Shown: positions 16,101 through 24,652, numbered from the stretch's first letter. The stretch is 64,000 nucleotides of DNA from JAJTFW01 sp031421935 (GCA_031421935.1 JANOPQ010000074.1:1-64000), one strand, 5' to 3'. Notes: a model not told the origin generated them from the letters alone. Made by a program: numbers and translations.

Positions 16101-18663
16101 TGCATTGACCACTCGTTGTAAATGTAAATGCTGCATTTGGATCTGCAACGGTGATGTAATTTGTAAAAACCGTAGTTACCGAACAAGAATTAATAGTTGC
16201 AGTTAATGTAATGGAATATGTTCCTCCTAGCTGATAAGTATGTGTTGGATTGCTGTCTGTACTTGTTATTCCATCTCCAAAATCCCAAAGGTAGCTGTTC
16301 GCATTCTGTGATGTATTTTGAAATGATATTGGAATATGAATACAAGCTACATTCGGAGAATTAAAGGATGGAATTGGGTTGTTGACTACAACAGGCTGCG
16401 CTAAATTAAATGTGTCTAAACAACCTAAAGTGTCTCGAGTTACTACAGTAACTTGATAATTTCCAGCTGTAGCATAAGTATGTGACGGTTGCAATTGATT
16501 GGAATTCGTTCCATCTCCAAAGAACCAAGTAGCTGCTGTGAAAGCAGGTAAATTTGTTAGCGTAAAATTCACACTTGATCCTAAACATAAATCATAGGTT
16601 GAAGCTTGAGTTGGATTCGGATGTCCAAGTGTAATCGTTTTACTAATGGAAGTCATACAACCTTCTCCAACCGTAATATTTAAAGTAATCACATAAGTTC
16701 CACTTTGTGTATAAGTGTGTGTAGGATTTGCTAATGTAGAAGTACCTCCATCTCCAAAATCCCAATTATAAGCAGTGATATTTAAAGTTTGAGTTGAAAA
16801 ATTAAGTACATAGGGTTTACATGAATTCCCAAAAGTAATATCGATGGGGCGAGGAATGTATGGAATGACTTTTACTATGGCGTATGGATTGAATGTTTGC
16901 GAGCAACCACCGGCCATTGAAGTTTGCAATGTAACAATGTAAGTGCCCGGCGCAGTATAGATGGTGCTGGGTGATTGTGAAGAAGAACTACTTCCATTCC
17001 CAAAATTCCAGTTCCATGAATTACTGCCGATAGTAGGGTCTGTGAATGCGATGGGGTTGTCTTGACAAACATACATGGTATCTGGAACAGTATAAGGTGT
17101 TGTTCCACTTACCACTTTTATATGGTTTGATTTATAAACAGTATCTATACACCCAAAGGAATTAGTAACAACAAGCCATACGTTGTAATCGCCAATGGTA
17201 TTGTATGTATGTGTAGGATTGAGTGCGGTTGATGTAGTTCCATCACCAAAGTTCCAAAAATATCCAGTTATGTTGATTGGATTTCCTGTATGTGTAAATT
17301 GAACCGTCATGCCGGGACAACCTATTCTAGGTGCAGCGGTGAAGTAAGCTGTCGGTGCAAAGACTCTTACAAGCTGACTTTTAGTTAGTGCAATTTGACA
17401 ACCGTATGTGGAAGTAGCAGTAAGGGTAACCGAAAAATATCCCCCTTGGTTATAAGTTGTTGATGGATTTGTAAGGATTGATGAGTCTCCATTACCAAAT
17501 TTCCATGAATATGAAGTTGCTCCAACTGTTAAGTTTACAAACTGAGCAGTGTATGGCACACATCCACTATCCTGAACTACTGTGAAATTTACAAATGGCA
17601 TTCCATCTACATGTACAATATTCGAAACTGTTACACTACCATTGCAACCACTTGCAGTGGTAACAGTTAATGAAACAGAATAATTTCCTGCTGCATTATA
17701 TGTATGAATTGGATTGTCTAAAGTAGATGTGGTGCCATCACCAAAATCCCATAACCAAGAAGTAGCATTGGGAACCGTGCAATCAAATTGAATGGTTACA
17801 TTTCCACATCCACCACTATCACTCATGGTGAAAGATGGAATTAAGGAATTACCTATAGTAATATTATTGGAAGAGTAGGTGGTGTCAATGCAACCGTTGT
17901 TGGATGTAACAATAAGTCGTATTGGGTAAGAGCCAGGAGCACCATATTGATGCGAAGGATTTTGAACTGAAGAAGTAGTACCATCTCCAAAATTCCAATT
18001 CCAATTTGAAATACTACTTGCCGAACCTGTGAATTGAAAAATAGTATTTACATCACACGACGAATATTGATTCGCACTTATCTGGGCAAAGGGAGATGGG
18101 TTTACGGTGATGTAATTGCTTTTTATTTCGATGTCTTGGCATCCGTAAATATTGGTGGCAATTAATTTAATATTATAAGTACCGGGTGTATTGTATTGGT
18201 GAGTGGTGTTGGTTGCATTGGAAGAACTTCCGTCTCCAAAGTCCCAGATATAAGCAGATGCACCTGTAGAAGTGTTCGTAAAAGTAATGGACTCTGAGGA
18301 GCAAACAGAAAGTGGAGAGGCAGTAAAGTTGGCAATGGGATCACCTAAAATTGTGATTACACCCGTGGCAGTATCTTTTCCTCCCGTAGAAGAAGTTGCA
18401 ATTAATACAACGGTATAGTTTCCTGCGTTAATATAGGACGAGGAAGGATTTTGTAAACTTGAATTATTTCCATTTCCTAAACTCCATTGATAACTAATCG
18501 CTCCTGACGAAGTGTTTGTAAAATTAATTAGTAAAGGTGCGCAGCCACTATCCTGACTCGTTGTAAACGAAGCTACGGGCACTTGGGCCCGTAGCATTGT
18601 TGTTGTCAACAAAAGAAATAGGCCTAAGTAATTTTTTAAAAATTCTTTTGCCAGTCTATTCAT
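13150..18663 (-). CDS. giant PKD-repeat surface protein, C-terminally truncated
   Basis: A 1837-residue secreted protein. A signal peptide ends about residue 27 (LRAQVPVAS). Then come about 18 PKD domains of 85-90 residues, each with a W-x-FGDG or FGNG strand followed by NPxHxY and GxYxVxL; units 16 and 18 are degenerate (YNWTCSNG, YNWNFGFT). From about residue 1480 there are four FN3-like units with YKLYR/YNLYR motifs. Relatives with this layout normally end in a gliding-motility-type sorting domain for type 9 secretion. Here the reading frame stops (…TNTQIDD) midway in the fourth FN3-like unit, 100 bases before the next gene, and no sorting domain follows in any frame. It is either a truncated relic or is attached by another route. 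The 18715-19290 gene lies upstream. Confidence 0.85.
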   Translation of the reverse strand: MNRLAKEFLKNYLGLFLLLTTTMLRAQVPVASFTTSQDSGCAPLLINFTNTSSGAISYQWSLGNGNNSSLQNPSSSYINAGNYTVVLIATSSTGGKDTATGVITILGDPIANFTASPLSVCSSESITFTNTSTGASAYIWDFGDGSSSNATNTTHQYNTPGTYNIKLIATNIYGCQDIEIKSNYITVNPSPFAQISANQYSSCDVNTIFQFTGSASSISNWNWNFGDGTTSSVQNPSHQYGAPGSYPIRLIVTSNNGCIDTTYSSNNITIGNSLIPSFTMSDSGGCGNVTIQFDCTVPNATSWLWDFGDGTTSTLDNPIHTYNAAGNYSVSLTVTTASGCNGSVTVSNIVHVDGMPFVNFTVVQDSGCVPYTAQFVNLTVGATSYSWKFGNGDSSILTNPSTTYNQGGYFSVTLTATSTYGCQIALTKSQLVRVFAPTAYFTAAPRIGCPGMTVQFTHTGNPINITGYFWNFGDGTTSTALNPTHTYNTIGDYNVWLVVTNSFGCIDTVYKSNHIKVVSGTTPYTVPDTMYVCQDNPIAFTDPTIGSNSWNWNFGNGSSSSSQSPSTIYTAPGTYIVTLQTSMAGGCSQTFNPYAIVKVIPYIPRPIDITFGNSCKPYVLNFSTQTLNITAYNWDFGDGGTSTLANPTHTYTQSGTYVITLNITVGEGCMTSISKTITLGHPNPTQASTYDLCLGSSVNFTLTNLPAFTAATWFFGDGTNSNQLQPSHTYATAGNYQVTVVTRDTLGCLDTFNLAQPVVVNNPIPSFNSPNVACIHIPISFQNTSQNANSYLWDFGDGITSTDSNPTHTYQLGGTYSITLTATINSCSVTTVFTNYITVADPNAAFTFTTSGQCMPVTVNFNDQSSASAVQWNWYFGNGDSAQTQNPIYTYFSDPTDSIVLFITDNNGCIDSAKLAPFPYYAAGASVDVSIGCLPLTTNFTDLSNGAINWNWQFGDGGTSSLQHPTHIYNANGFYTVTLIAEFPGGCFDTIVYNDMVHVSTPIADFFSPSLAGCSPTQISFANTTNDATQFSWLFGDGGTSSNINPQHIYYIPGTYSITLIATNSYGCIDTIVKPDYISIPGTLTLFGISTLSGCQGENIAFIDSSINASQWSWDFGDGAIDSLQNPNHIYPDTGNYTVSLITRDSIGCTSSYVYPVQLRIHPAPIASASVTDSVGCNSFSTGFINNSQGAIQFEWTFGDGNTSTTLNPSHTYLQSGLFNPQLVAITSYGCRDTFQFNSGIDVLQTPEAIIISSDTVGCDPANFQFTDGSQSTQNPNYNWTCSNGFTGNGNIFSPQNIPVGNYSIELIITNANGCSDTAVQNIIVNPSPAANASIDINSGCAPLSVQFTNSSTGGLTYFWNFGNGISSTLSDPSYTYTIAGNYNPTMTVINNFGCSDTFYFNPGVTALLTPQISSILNNQQACFNDLVNYTTTISDTLQPTYNWNFGFTTSNQLNPSINCTSTGVYDVSLIVTNNNGCTDTIIETDFLEVFDTIPPVANQIASVSVLSDDQVNIIWFNGIESDIVAYKLYRFNVPNSTWDLIYTDNNPVLQSTAPTSSYTDNGLNTKINTYTYLLQTIDYCGYELPLTSSTPHTTIDISTSKNGLIIFINWTPYGGCLVGSYNLYRTERPNGSPVLLSNVSGSTLNFIDSTITCPFQYEYKVEALDLCGNTFNSFSDTSAIWPVNVLLNQQSNIVRSTVIDNTNILTEWMVPSLLPNRVLEYKIYRSTDKINFSYLSTTPSNVTYFIDADVDVQQQSYTYKVIVVNDCNLDGKESNIGKTIVLGGKWKDHRIYLNWNKYEQWDTGIDNYTIEFLSPQGTWIPIKTVDGNTTNTQIDD

Positions 18664-18714
18664 ATCATTTCTTAACCCCTTTTTGGCAAATTGGTTTTAG
18701 TTATTTATTCTTAT

Positions 18715-19290
18715 TTATTTTTTGTTTTCTTCTTCTCCTTGAGCGAAGTTTTCGAAATTGCTTGCTTGATTAATTACAGACCCAACCGAACTATATAGCT
18801 GTGTTCCTTCCTTTGTAATTTTCTTTACACGGTAGTAGGCAAATCCTGCTGGTGGCTTCTGGTCAATCCAAGAATAGTAAAGTTCAATTTCAGAACCGAT
18901 ACCTTCTTTGATTCCTGCCGATTTGAATTCTCTTCCATCAGAAGATCTTTCAATAATATATACGCAATCTTCGGATTCATTTTTAGAAGTCCAACTCACA
19001 AACACTTTACCGCTGTTATATACGGTATTGTAATTATGAATATTTACTTCCAGTTGACTGCTTGCCATATTCATGGGTGCACTATTTTGCATAGTGCTTT
19101 GCGCCATTCCTGTTCCAGCTACAGCCATTAATAAAATAAATACAATGGTTTCAATCAAGAATAAGAACTTGAAGGCAGAACCTTTTTGCTCATCGCGATT
19201 ATAATAACGCTTGGGCTTGTTGTACATCATCATTCTGTTTTCGCGAATGGTTTTGTAGAAATCTTCGTTGTGTGCTTGGTGATTCATCAT
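18715..19290 (-). CDS. membrane-anchored FN3-like protein
   Basis: A 191-residue protein with a 40-residue charged, tyrosine-rich N-terminus, one hydrophobic span (about 41-62, FKFLFLIETIVFILLMAVAG) ending GMAQS, and an extracytoplasmic domain of about 110 residues. That domain, with VFVSWTSKNESEDCVYIIERSSDG and AYYRVKKITKEG, has the strand pattern of the FN3-like units common in Bacteroidota surface proteins. It ends in an acidic tail. It is 51 bases upstream of the PKD gene on the same strand, so they are probably co-transcribed. The long N-terminus before the span suggests a membrane anchor and not a cleaved signal; three Met residues at 20-22 are alternative starts. Function unknown. Confidence 0.65.
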   Translation of the reverse strand: MMNHQAHNEDFYKTIRENRMMMYNKPKRYYNRDEQKGSAFKFLFLIETIVFILLMAVAGTGMAQSTMQNSAPMNMASSQLEVNIHNYNTVYNSGKVFVSWTSKNESEDCVYIIERSSDGREFKSAGIKEGIGSEIELYYSWIDQKPPAGFAYYRVKKITKEGTQLYSSVGSVINQASNFENFAQGEEENKK

Positions 19291-19609
19291 ATTTTAATAT
19301 TTTGATCAGTGTCAATTTACATGCATCTATACGTTGAAGTAGGGGGTATAGGTTACATTTCTGTCATTTGTAAGAAATTTCTAGATTTTTACCTTTTTTT
19401 GGACCTAAACCGTACTTAAAATAGGGGCTTTGTGAATGTTTTTAGGACAGATTCGCTTTTCTGATATACGTGTTTCTGGTATTCGGGTTTCAAAAATTCG
19501 AATCCATAAGCTTTTTTATTTGACTTTTTATTGGGTATAACCTTTCTATGACCTCTTGCGTATTAAGAAGGACAAACTAGATATGTAATCTTATAAATTA
19601 GCCCAACAC
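19291..19609. other. divergent promoter region, no gene
   Basis: This 319-base gap separates the minus-strand FN3/PKD pair from the plus-strand helical-repeat gene. It is AT-rich. I found no exact TAnnTTTG box and no repeats or hairpins that stand out; a TATAAATTAG stretch just before 19610 is the nearest candidate. Confidence 0.5.
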
Positions 19610-21067
19610 ATGGAAATTTTAAGCAAGACGATTAAGAAGCTTACCGAAGAGGAGTACCAGCAACTATTGCAAGAAGTCTCAGGGAAGAAGAAGAATAAAC
19701 CTTTTTTAGTACTTGAAACCACACGCGAACGTGAAGTAGAGGATAGTGAAATGATGGAAATTTTGCAGGTGAACCCAAGTGCATATTATACACTGAAGTC
19801 AAGACTAAATTCAAAAATTGCATCTATACTTAGTAAGAAAGTTCAGAACCCCATTCAAACATTAATGGATGAGGTTTCACGCGTACCTGCGCATCTGTTT
19901 GGGAATAATCGTGAGTTTTCTGTACGTGCTTTAAAGGAATTAGAAAAGCAACTCATCGAGTATGACTTGAATGCAGAGCTGATTTTAGTTTACAAAACAT
20001 TAGCACAATTACATCTTCACTCAGAAGAATTCGATAGCTACGAAACGAAGTTTAATAAGCATGTTGCTTTTTCATTGGCTGTTTCTAAAGCGGAAGGATT
20101 ATTTTTTCGATTTATAAAAAAATTGGGCGTTTATCAATTGAATGGTCAAGAATCGGATTTGGAAGAAGTAATCTTGATGAAACGTGAGTTAAGTAATATT
20201 TGCGAGTTGTATGAATCCCATCGTTTGTATGTATTATACAACATTGCGCACATCTATTACTTATGTACAGTTCCGCACAAGCAAGATGGATTAAAATCCC
20301 GCGAACTTGAAATAGAAGCTGTATTGCAACGAATGACTCAAATTTTCGAAAGCTATCCTATGGATACTTTTTATCAGAATATTAAATGCATTCCTGATTT
20401 GTTGTATTTTGAATATTATATACGCACAGGTAATATTGTTCGTGCCGATTATTATATCCAACGTGTGCATCAAAATTTACCTGATTTGACTGAGAAACAT
20501 ATGATGAATTTTTTCGTTGTGCAGTTTTTGAAATCAAAGGTGATGAAGTTTCAAATCGATGGTAACCTCGAGCACCTTCAACATTATGCGGATCAACTTG
20601 AAAAGTATAGCGACATAAATATTGAAGAAGCCTATCATTACATAAGCACGAAGCGATTTTTAGCCATCGTTAAGTTTTACCAACGCGATTATCATGGATC
20701 GGCAAGGAAAATAAATGAGTTGAGAAATCAAATGTCGTTAAAGCATTACTTATTTACTGATATCGATGCTAAGTTATTCCAAGCTTTACAATATTGTATT
20801 TTGGGAGATGATAGCTTGTGCATGCAAATCATTTCTAGTTTGAAGCGACAAATCAGAGAGCAGGATGCAGAGTATGAATCCGCGCGCTATATGATGAAGC
20901 TTTTGAAAACAGCTTTGAAGCCTGCAGATTATAGACGAAAGGTAAAGCGCATCGCCGAAATGTGGACAGAATTTGATTCATTGAATAATGGAACGTATCA
21001 AGTGTTGTCATATGTTAAAGTAGATGATACCATCATTCGAAAAATGAGTAATCCAATTAAAGATTAA
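19610..21067 (+). CDS. helical-repeat protein with HTH-like N-terminus
   Basis: I do not recognise a named family. The 485-residue protein has no signal peptide or membrane span. Residues 1-75 include LTEEEYQQLLQEVS and then MMEILQVNPSAYYTLKSRLNSKIASIL, which looks like a helix-turn-helix of the sigma region 4 kind. The remaining 400 residues are all helical, with TPR-like units (LYVLYNIAHIYYL, IRTGNIVRADYYIQRV, YQRDYHGSARKINEL). The layout, DNA-binding head and helical body, is seen in regulators, so a transcriptional role is inferred. It is divergent from the FN3/PKD genes and is closed by a strong bidirectional terminator. Not a clear housekeeping gene. Confidence 0.6.
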   Translation: MEILSKTIKKLTEEEYQQLLQEVSGKKKNKPFLVLETTREREVEDSEMMEILQVNPSAYYTLKSRLNSKIASILSKKVQNPIQTLMDEVSRVPAHLFGNNREFSVRALKELEKQLIEYDLNAELILVYKTLAQLHLHSEEFDSYETKFNKHVAFSLAVSKAEGLFFRFIKKLGVYQLNGQESDLEEVILMKRELSNICELYESHRLYVLYNIAHIYYLCTVPHKQDGLKSRELEIEAVLQRMTQIFESYPMDTFYQNIKCIPDLLYFEYYIRTGNIVRADYYIQRVHQNLPDLTEKHMMNFFVVQFLKSKVMKFQIDGNLEHLQHYADQLEKYSDINIEEAYHYISTKRFLAIVKFYQRDYHGSARKINELRNQMSLKHYLFTDIDAKLFQALQYCILGDDSLCMQIISSLKRQIREQDAEYESARYMMKLLKTALKPADYRRKVKRIAEMWTEFDSLNNGTYQVLSYVKVDDTIIRKMSNPIKD

Positions 21068-21113
21068 AATAATCATTAATTTAAATTGCTCAGGTCTAAG
21101 CCGAAGCAATAAC

Positions 21114-21147
21114 AAAAACGGCCGCATAAATTATGCAGCCGTTTTTA
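21114..21147. terminator. bidirectional terminator
   Basis: AAAAACGGC (21114-21122) pairs with GCCGTTTTT (21138-21146), extended inside by GCAT/ATGC after one mismatch. A-tract and T-tract flank it on both strands, so it can stop the plus-strand helical-repeat gene and the minus-strand receiver gene, which converge here. Confidence 0.85.
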
Positions 21148-21161
21148 TTATGTATAAGATT

Positions 21162-21557
21162 TTATAAACTTATTGCGTCGAGATACTTTTCACTCAAGGG
21201 CTTGTTCACATACTTAAATACATGTGAGTTGGTAGAAGCCTTATTGATGTCGTCAGGAGAAATGGATGAAGATAAAACTACAATCTTGGAAAATGATTTA
21301 ATGGCTTCTGGAATTTCTTCGTATTCTATTAAAAATGCGAACCCATCTTTGATGGGCATGTTTAAATCTAAAAAAATAATTTCAGGGTAATCTTGCTCAT
21401 TAGAAAGATTCTTCAAAAAGACTAAAGCTGCATCAGCAGAATTTTTTACGATCACTTCAGAAGAAAAACCACTGGACGTGATCATTCGCTCGTTGATGAA
21501 ATTATCGATTTCATTATCGTCAATCAGTAAGACTTTTCGATAGCGATTATTTTTCAT
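21162..21557 (-). CDS. stand-alone response regulator receiver protein
   Basis: A 131-residue CheY-like protein with no output domain. The acidic pocket is D13-D14 (LLIDDNEIDN), the phospho-acceptor D64 lies in IIFLDLNMPIKDG, the conserved Ser/Thr is in VVLSSS (about 96) and the lysine is K119 in YVNKPLS. The D-D-N and LDLNMP pattern is the type that works in phosphorelays and signal integration in this phylum. It is followed by the bidirectional terminator; tRNA-Phe lies 21 bases upstream on the same strand. A partner kinase is not evident; the orphan kinase at 12.1-13.0 kb is one possibility, but distance gives no support. Confidence 0.92.
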   Translation of the reverse strand: MKNNRYRKVLLIDDNEIDNFINERMITSSGFSSEVIVKNSADAALVFLKNLSNEQDYPEIIFLDLNMPIKDGFAFLIEYEEIPEAIKSFSKIVVLSSSISPDDINKASTNSHVFKYVNKPLSEKYLDAISL

Positions 21558-21578
21558 CCTTTTATTTCTTCAAGCGTT

Positions 21579-21654
21579 TGGTGGTGATGGGCGGAATCGA
21601 ACCGTCGACACAAGGATTTTCAGTCCTTTGCTCTACCAACTGAGCTACATCACC
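21579..21654 (-). tRNA. tRNA-Phe (GAA)
   Basis: On the minus strand the gene starts GGTGATGTAGCTCAG and ends CATCACC-A-CCA. The seven-base acceptor stem is complete, the D loop has AGTTGGTAGA, the anticodon loop CTGAAAA gives GAA (Phe) between AAGGA and TCCTT, and the T arm has GGTTCGATTCC. The CCA end is encoded (21579-21581). A promoter of the TTTG/TAnnTTTG type lies 13 bases upstream. Confidence 0.97.
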
Positions 21655-21667
21655 TTCTAGGAGCGTG

Positions 21668-21697
21668 CAAAAGTAAGACATTTTTGCAAAAAACAAG
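21668..21697 (-). promoter_or_regulatory. promoter of tRNA-Phe
   Basis: Minus strand: CTTG (21694-21697), 18 bases, TACTTTTG (21668-21675). The -7 box is exact and the -33 box differs at one base. Transcription would begin a few bases before the mature 5' end at 21654. Confidence 0.65.
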
Positions 21698-21892
21698 GTC
21701 ATTCCACATGTCTTTCTATTATTCTTTGAAAATTATATAAATCAGATAGATAGAATGATATTCTATTGTTTTCCATAAAATCTTCTTCTTTTTAAGTTTA
21801 AAAGAATGGCTTTTTGAAAAGTTTTAGCGCTTAGGATTCTCACTTATTCATCTTTCAACTCTTATTAGCGCTCTTTATCTTAATATTGCTGT

Positions 21893-22618
21893 ATGAATCT
21901 GGCAATAGATATTGGCAACTCAGCGGTAAAATACGGTGTTTTTAAACAAGATAAACTAACATCAGCTGGTGTTTTTCAAGGTGCCGATTTTTCAAAACTG
22001 AAGGAAATTATAGCTGCAAATGAAATTATACATATTATATATTCTACAGTAACGGAAATCCCCGCTGATTTAAAAACTATTTTGAATGATTTCTCCTCTG
22101 TAATTGAGTTGCAACTGGATACTCCTTTACCTATTCAAAATAAGTATTTCACGCCTGAAACGCTCGGGAAAGATCGATTGGCAAATGTATGTGGAGCTTT
22201 GACCATTTTTCCAGGAAAAGATGTTTTAGTAATTGACGTGGGTACTTGTTTGAAATATGATAATCTTACTTCAGATGGAAGTTATTTAGGTGGAGCTATT
22301 TCTCCTGGTATGCGAATGAGATTCAAAGCTTTAAATGAACAAACGGCTCAATTACCATTAATTTCACCACAATTGGAACCTCGAATTATTGGAAGAAACA
22401 CGGAAGAGTCTATTTTATCTGGTGTGATGAACGGAATGATCGCCGAAATAAATGATGTTATTTGGCAATACAAGAATTTATATCCACGTTTAGAAACCAT
22501 TCTGACAGGAGGCGATGCGAATTTCTTTTTAAATCAGTTCAAATCCCGCATCTTTGCGGCCCCACATCTTACTTTAATGGGATTAAATAGTATCGTATTG
22601 AATCTTCCACATGAATAG
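21893..22618 (+). CDS. coaX: type III pantothenate kinase
   Basis: CoaX phosphorylates pantothenate, the first step of coenzyme A synthesis. Motifs in order: LAIDIGNSAVKYGVF (phosphate-binding motif with the family aspartate), GKDRLANVCGA, VIDVGTCLKYD (second aspartate; family consensus is DxGTAxT, so CLKYD is a variation), GGAISPGMRMR and ILTGGDA near the end. The 241-residue length is normal. It overlaps the following outer-membrane protein gene by eight bases, the start of a coaX-OMP-lptC unit typical of the phylum. A TAATATTG box lies four bases before the ATG. Confidence 0.93.
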   Translation: MNLAIDIGNSAVKYGVFKQDKLTSAGVFQGADFSKLKEIIAANEIIHIIYSTVTEIPADLKTILNDFSSVIELQLDTPLPIQNKYFTPETLGKDRLANVCGALTIFPGKDVLVIDVGTCLKYDNLTSDGSYLGGAISPGMRMRFKALNEQTAQLPLISPQLEPRIIGRNTEESILSGVMNGMIAEINDVIWQYKNLYPRLETILTGGDANFFLNQFKSRIFAAPHLTLMGLNSIVLNLPHE

Positions 22619-23882
22619 AAATAAATTATTGATAGTTAGCTTGTTGATTTTGGCATTGCCATCATTCGGGTTCGCACAAACAAGTAGCGTTTCACCTTAT
22701 TCTCGATTCGGTCCCGGTGATTTACTTTTTAAAGGATTTTCTCATCAAAGAGGAATGGGTGGAACTTCAATTGCAGAGACCAACGTTTCTCGTCTCAATT
22801 TCTCTAATCCTGCCAGCTATGCTTATGACTCCTTGATGGTTTTTGAGATTGGTTTAAGCGGTGAAAGAATATGGCTCGATCAAGGTGATTTAAGCAGTAA
22901 GAAATGGAATGCGAAATTGGAATATTTAGTAATTGGTCTTCCTTTAGTTCGTAATAAAATGGGATTAGCCTTTGGATTTATTCCGTTTAGTGGAACGGGT
23001 TACGATATTGAATCATCAACCACCATTGATTCTTCAAATGTATTGTCAACATCTTATAAGGGAGCCGGAGGATACAATCGTTATTTCATTGGAACAGGTA
23101 TAAAGCTCACACCGAAATTAGCATTGGGAATTAATGCTTCTTATTTATTTGGATCACTAGAACAAAGTAGAGTCGCCAAGTATTCAAATACGGATTATTT
23201 TGGAACAAGAATTAAAGACAATACTTCCATTGGGGATTTTATGTTTGATGCGGGATTGAATTTTAAAACACCTCTTAAAAAGGGATATACATTAAGCTTG
23301 GGTGCTACAGCTAGCATTTCACAGCAGTTGAAAGCCAACAGAACTTTGTTATGGGAAAACTTTAAATTAAATTCCCTCGGAATTGATTTTTCTCGAGATA
23401 CCATCGAATATAAAGAAAAGGAACATGGTGAAATAGTGCTGCCTTTATCATTAGGATTTGGAATGCAACTCGCGAAAGATGAAAAATGGTTGATTCAATC
23501 AGATATTCGATACACTGAGTGGAGTTCGTATGAATCTTTTAAAGGAAAAGATAGCTTGAAAAATACGTTTCGTGTTTCGCTTGGAGGACAGTTTGCTCGC
23601 GATCCCCGTGGGACAAGTTTCGGACAAAGAATTCAATATCGTGCTGGAATCTATTATGGTACTTCATTCCTAAATATTCGTAACAATACACTCGTTGATC
23701 AAGGTGTTAGTATTGGTTTCGGATTACCTATTCGTAAAGCTTTTCAATCGATGGTTAACATAGCAATTGAAGCTGGGCAAATGGGTACTTTGGATGATAA
23801 TTTGATACGCGAGCGATACATTAGAGCGGTTATAGGACTCACTTTTAATGAAGTTTGGTTCCAAAAACGTCGTTTCGATTAA
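22611..23882 (+). CDS. outer-membrane beta-barrel protein
   Basis: This 423-residue protein has a signal peptide (cleavage about AQTSS, residue 23) and then SPYSRFGPGDLLFKGFSHQRGMGGTSIA, a segment seen in FadL-like barrels of Bacteroidota, followed by many alternating strands with YSRFG/GTGIKLTPKLALGINASYLFG patterns to the end (VIGLTFNEVWF). It may transport a hydrophobic compound, but the substrate is unknown. The gene overlaps coaX by 8 bases and its stop overlaps the start of lptC by one base, so the three are translationally coupled. The lptC link suggests an envelope role. Confidence 0.8.
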   Translation: MNRNKLLIVSLLILALPSFGFAQTSSVSPYSRFGPGDLLFKGFSHQRGMGGTSIAETNVSRLNFSNPASYAYDSLMVFEIGLSGERIWLDQGDLSSKKWNAKLEYLVIGLPLVRNKMGLAFGFIPFSGTGYDIESSTTIDSSNVLSTSYKGAGGYNRYFIGTGIKLTPKLALGINASYLFGSLEQSRVAKYSNTDYFGTRIKDNTSIGDFMFDAGLNFKTPLKKGYTLSLGATASISQQLKANRTLLWENFKLNSLGIDFSRDTIEYKEKEHGEIVLPLSLGFGMQLAKDEKWLIQSDIRYTEWSSYESFKGKDSLKNTFRVSLGGQFARDPRGTSFGQRIQYRAGIYYGTSFLNIRNNTLVDQGVSIGFGLPIRKAFQSMVNIAIEAGQMGTLDDNLIRERYIRAVIGLTFNEVWFQKRRFD

Positions 23883-24457
23883 TGAAATCTCCGTCTAATT
23901 TTATTCAATTTTTCAATGGTAGAGCTGTCAAATCACTTTTTTTATTAGTTTTAGGTGTTCAACTGGTATCCTGTGAAAATGATCAGGCTGAAATAAAGCG
24001 AGTAACTAATATTTCTAAGGAGCCTATTGAACACATTAAAGGATTAGAAATATTATATAGTGATTCTGGAATGGTAAGGGTAAAGGTGAATTCTCCTGAG
24101 CTAAAAAAATTAGTTTTTCCAGAGCCAATCACAGAAATGCCTGCGGGGATTCACATTCAATTTTATGATGAATCGAAAAAAGTAACCTCGGAATTAAGAG
24201 CTAAGTATGCTATTCATTACGAAAATGAAAGTAAGTGGGAGGCCCAAAAGGATGTGGTTGTCATCAATGAAAAAGGCGACCAATTAAATACGGAGAAATT
24301 AGTTTGGAATGAGCGGGAAGAGAAGTTGACCAGTGATGAACATGTTAAAATTACCACGGCTGAAGAGATCATTTATGGAAAAGGTTTTGAAGCCAATCAA
24401 GATTTTAGCAGATATAAAATTTTTAATGTGAAAGGAAGAATAACAGTAAAAAAGTAA
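23882..24457 (+). CDS. lptC: LPS export periplasmic protein LptC (lipoprotein form)
   Basis: LptC passes lipopolysaccharide from the inner-membrane LptBFG transporter to LptA. The start at 23882 (ATG overlapping the previous stop) is preferred over an in-frame codon at 23855. The N-terminus has a lipobox LVSC with C31, so a lipid anchor replaces the usual membrane span, as in other Bacteroidota. The mature domain has the OstA/LptC jellyroll strand pattern, with ILYSDSGMVRVKVNSPELK, VTSELRAKYAIHYE, WEAQKDVVVINEKGDQLNTEKLVWN and IIYGKGFEANQDFSRYKI. Length 191 is in range. The small membrane gene at 24467 follows by nine bases. Confidence 0.85.
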   Translation: MKSPSNFIQFFNGRAVKSLFLLVLGVQLVSCENDQAEIKRVTNISKEPIEHIKGLEILYSDSGMVRVKVNSPELKKLVFPEPITEMPAGIHIQFYDESKKVTSELRAKYAIHYENESKWEAQKDVVVINEKGDQLNTEKLVWNEREEKLTSDEHVKITTAEEIIYGKGFEANQDFSRYKIFNVKGRITVKK

Positions 24458-24466
24458 GTGTCCAAT

Positions 24467-24652
24467 ATGTTGAAGGTGTTAGAATATTCTTGGCTTTTCA
24501 TCATGCTTTTAGGAGCCTCGTTTGGCACTTATAAGTGTATGGCCGAAAATATTTCTTCCGCCATATGGTTTTTTATTCTTGCTGGAGTGGCTTGCGTTTT
24601 TTGGATCGTTCGTCGAAACCAAAGAATTCGGATTCAGAAAAAGATTCGATAA
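24467..24652 (+). CDS. small two-span membrane protein (61 aa)
   Basis: Two hydrophobic spans (about 7-22 and 30-48) separated by MAENISSA, with the positively charged tail RRNQRIRIQKKIR predicting N-out or hairpin topology. The start is the ATG at 24467; a GTG nine bases earlier overlaps the lptC stop. The gene lies directly after lptC on the same strand and probably belongs to that unit. It has no recognised family and a similar small ORF is often found after lptC in this phylum, to my recollection, which supports it being real. Confidence 0.6.
   Translation: MLKVLEYSWLFIMLLGASFGTYKCMAENISSAIWFFILAGVACVFWIVRRNQRIRIQKKIR

Noticed and set aside
13150..18663. CRISPR-like or minisatellite repetition
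   Set aside because: The periodicity is that of PKD domains in one long open frame; nucleotide units are not identical.
21133..21390. Plus-strand ORF over the receiver gene
   Set aside because: It is antisense to a clear receiver domain and starts inside the terminator.
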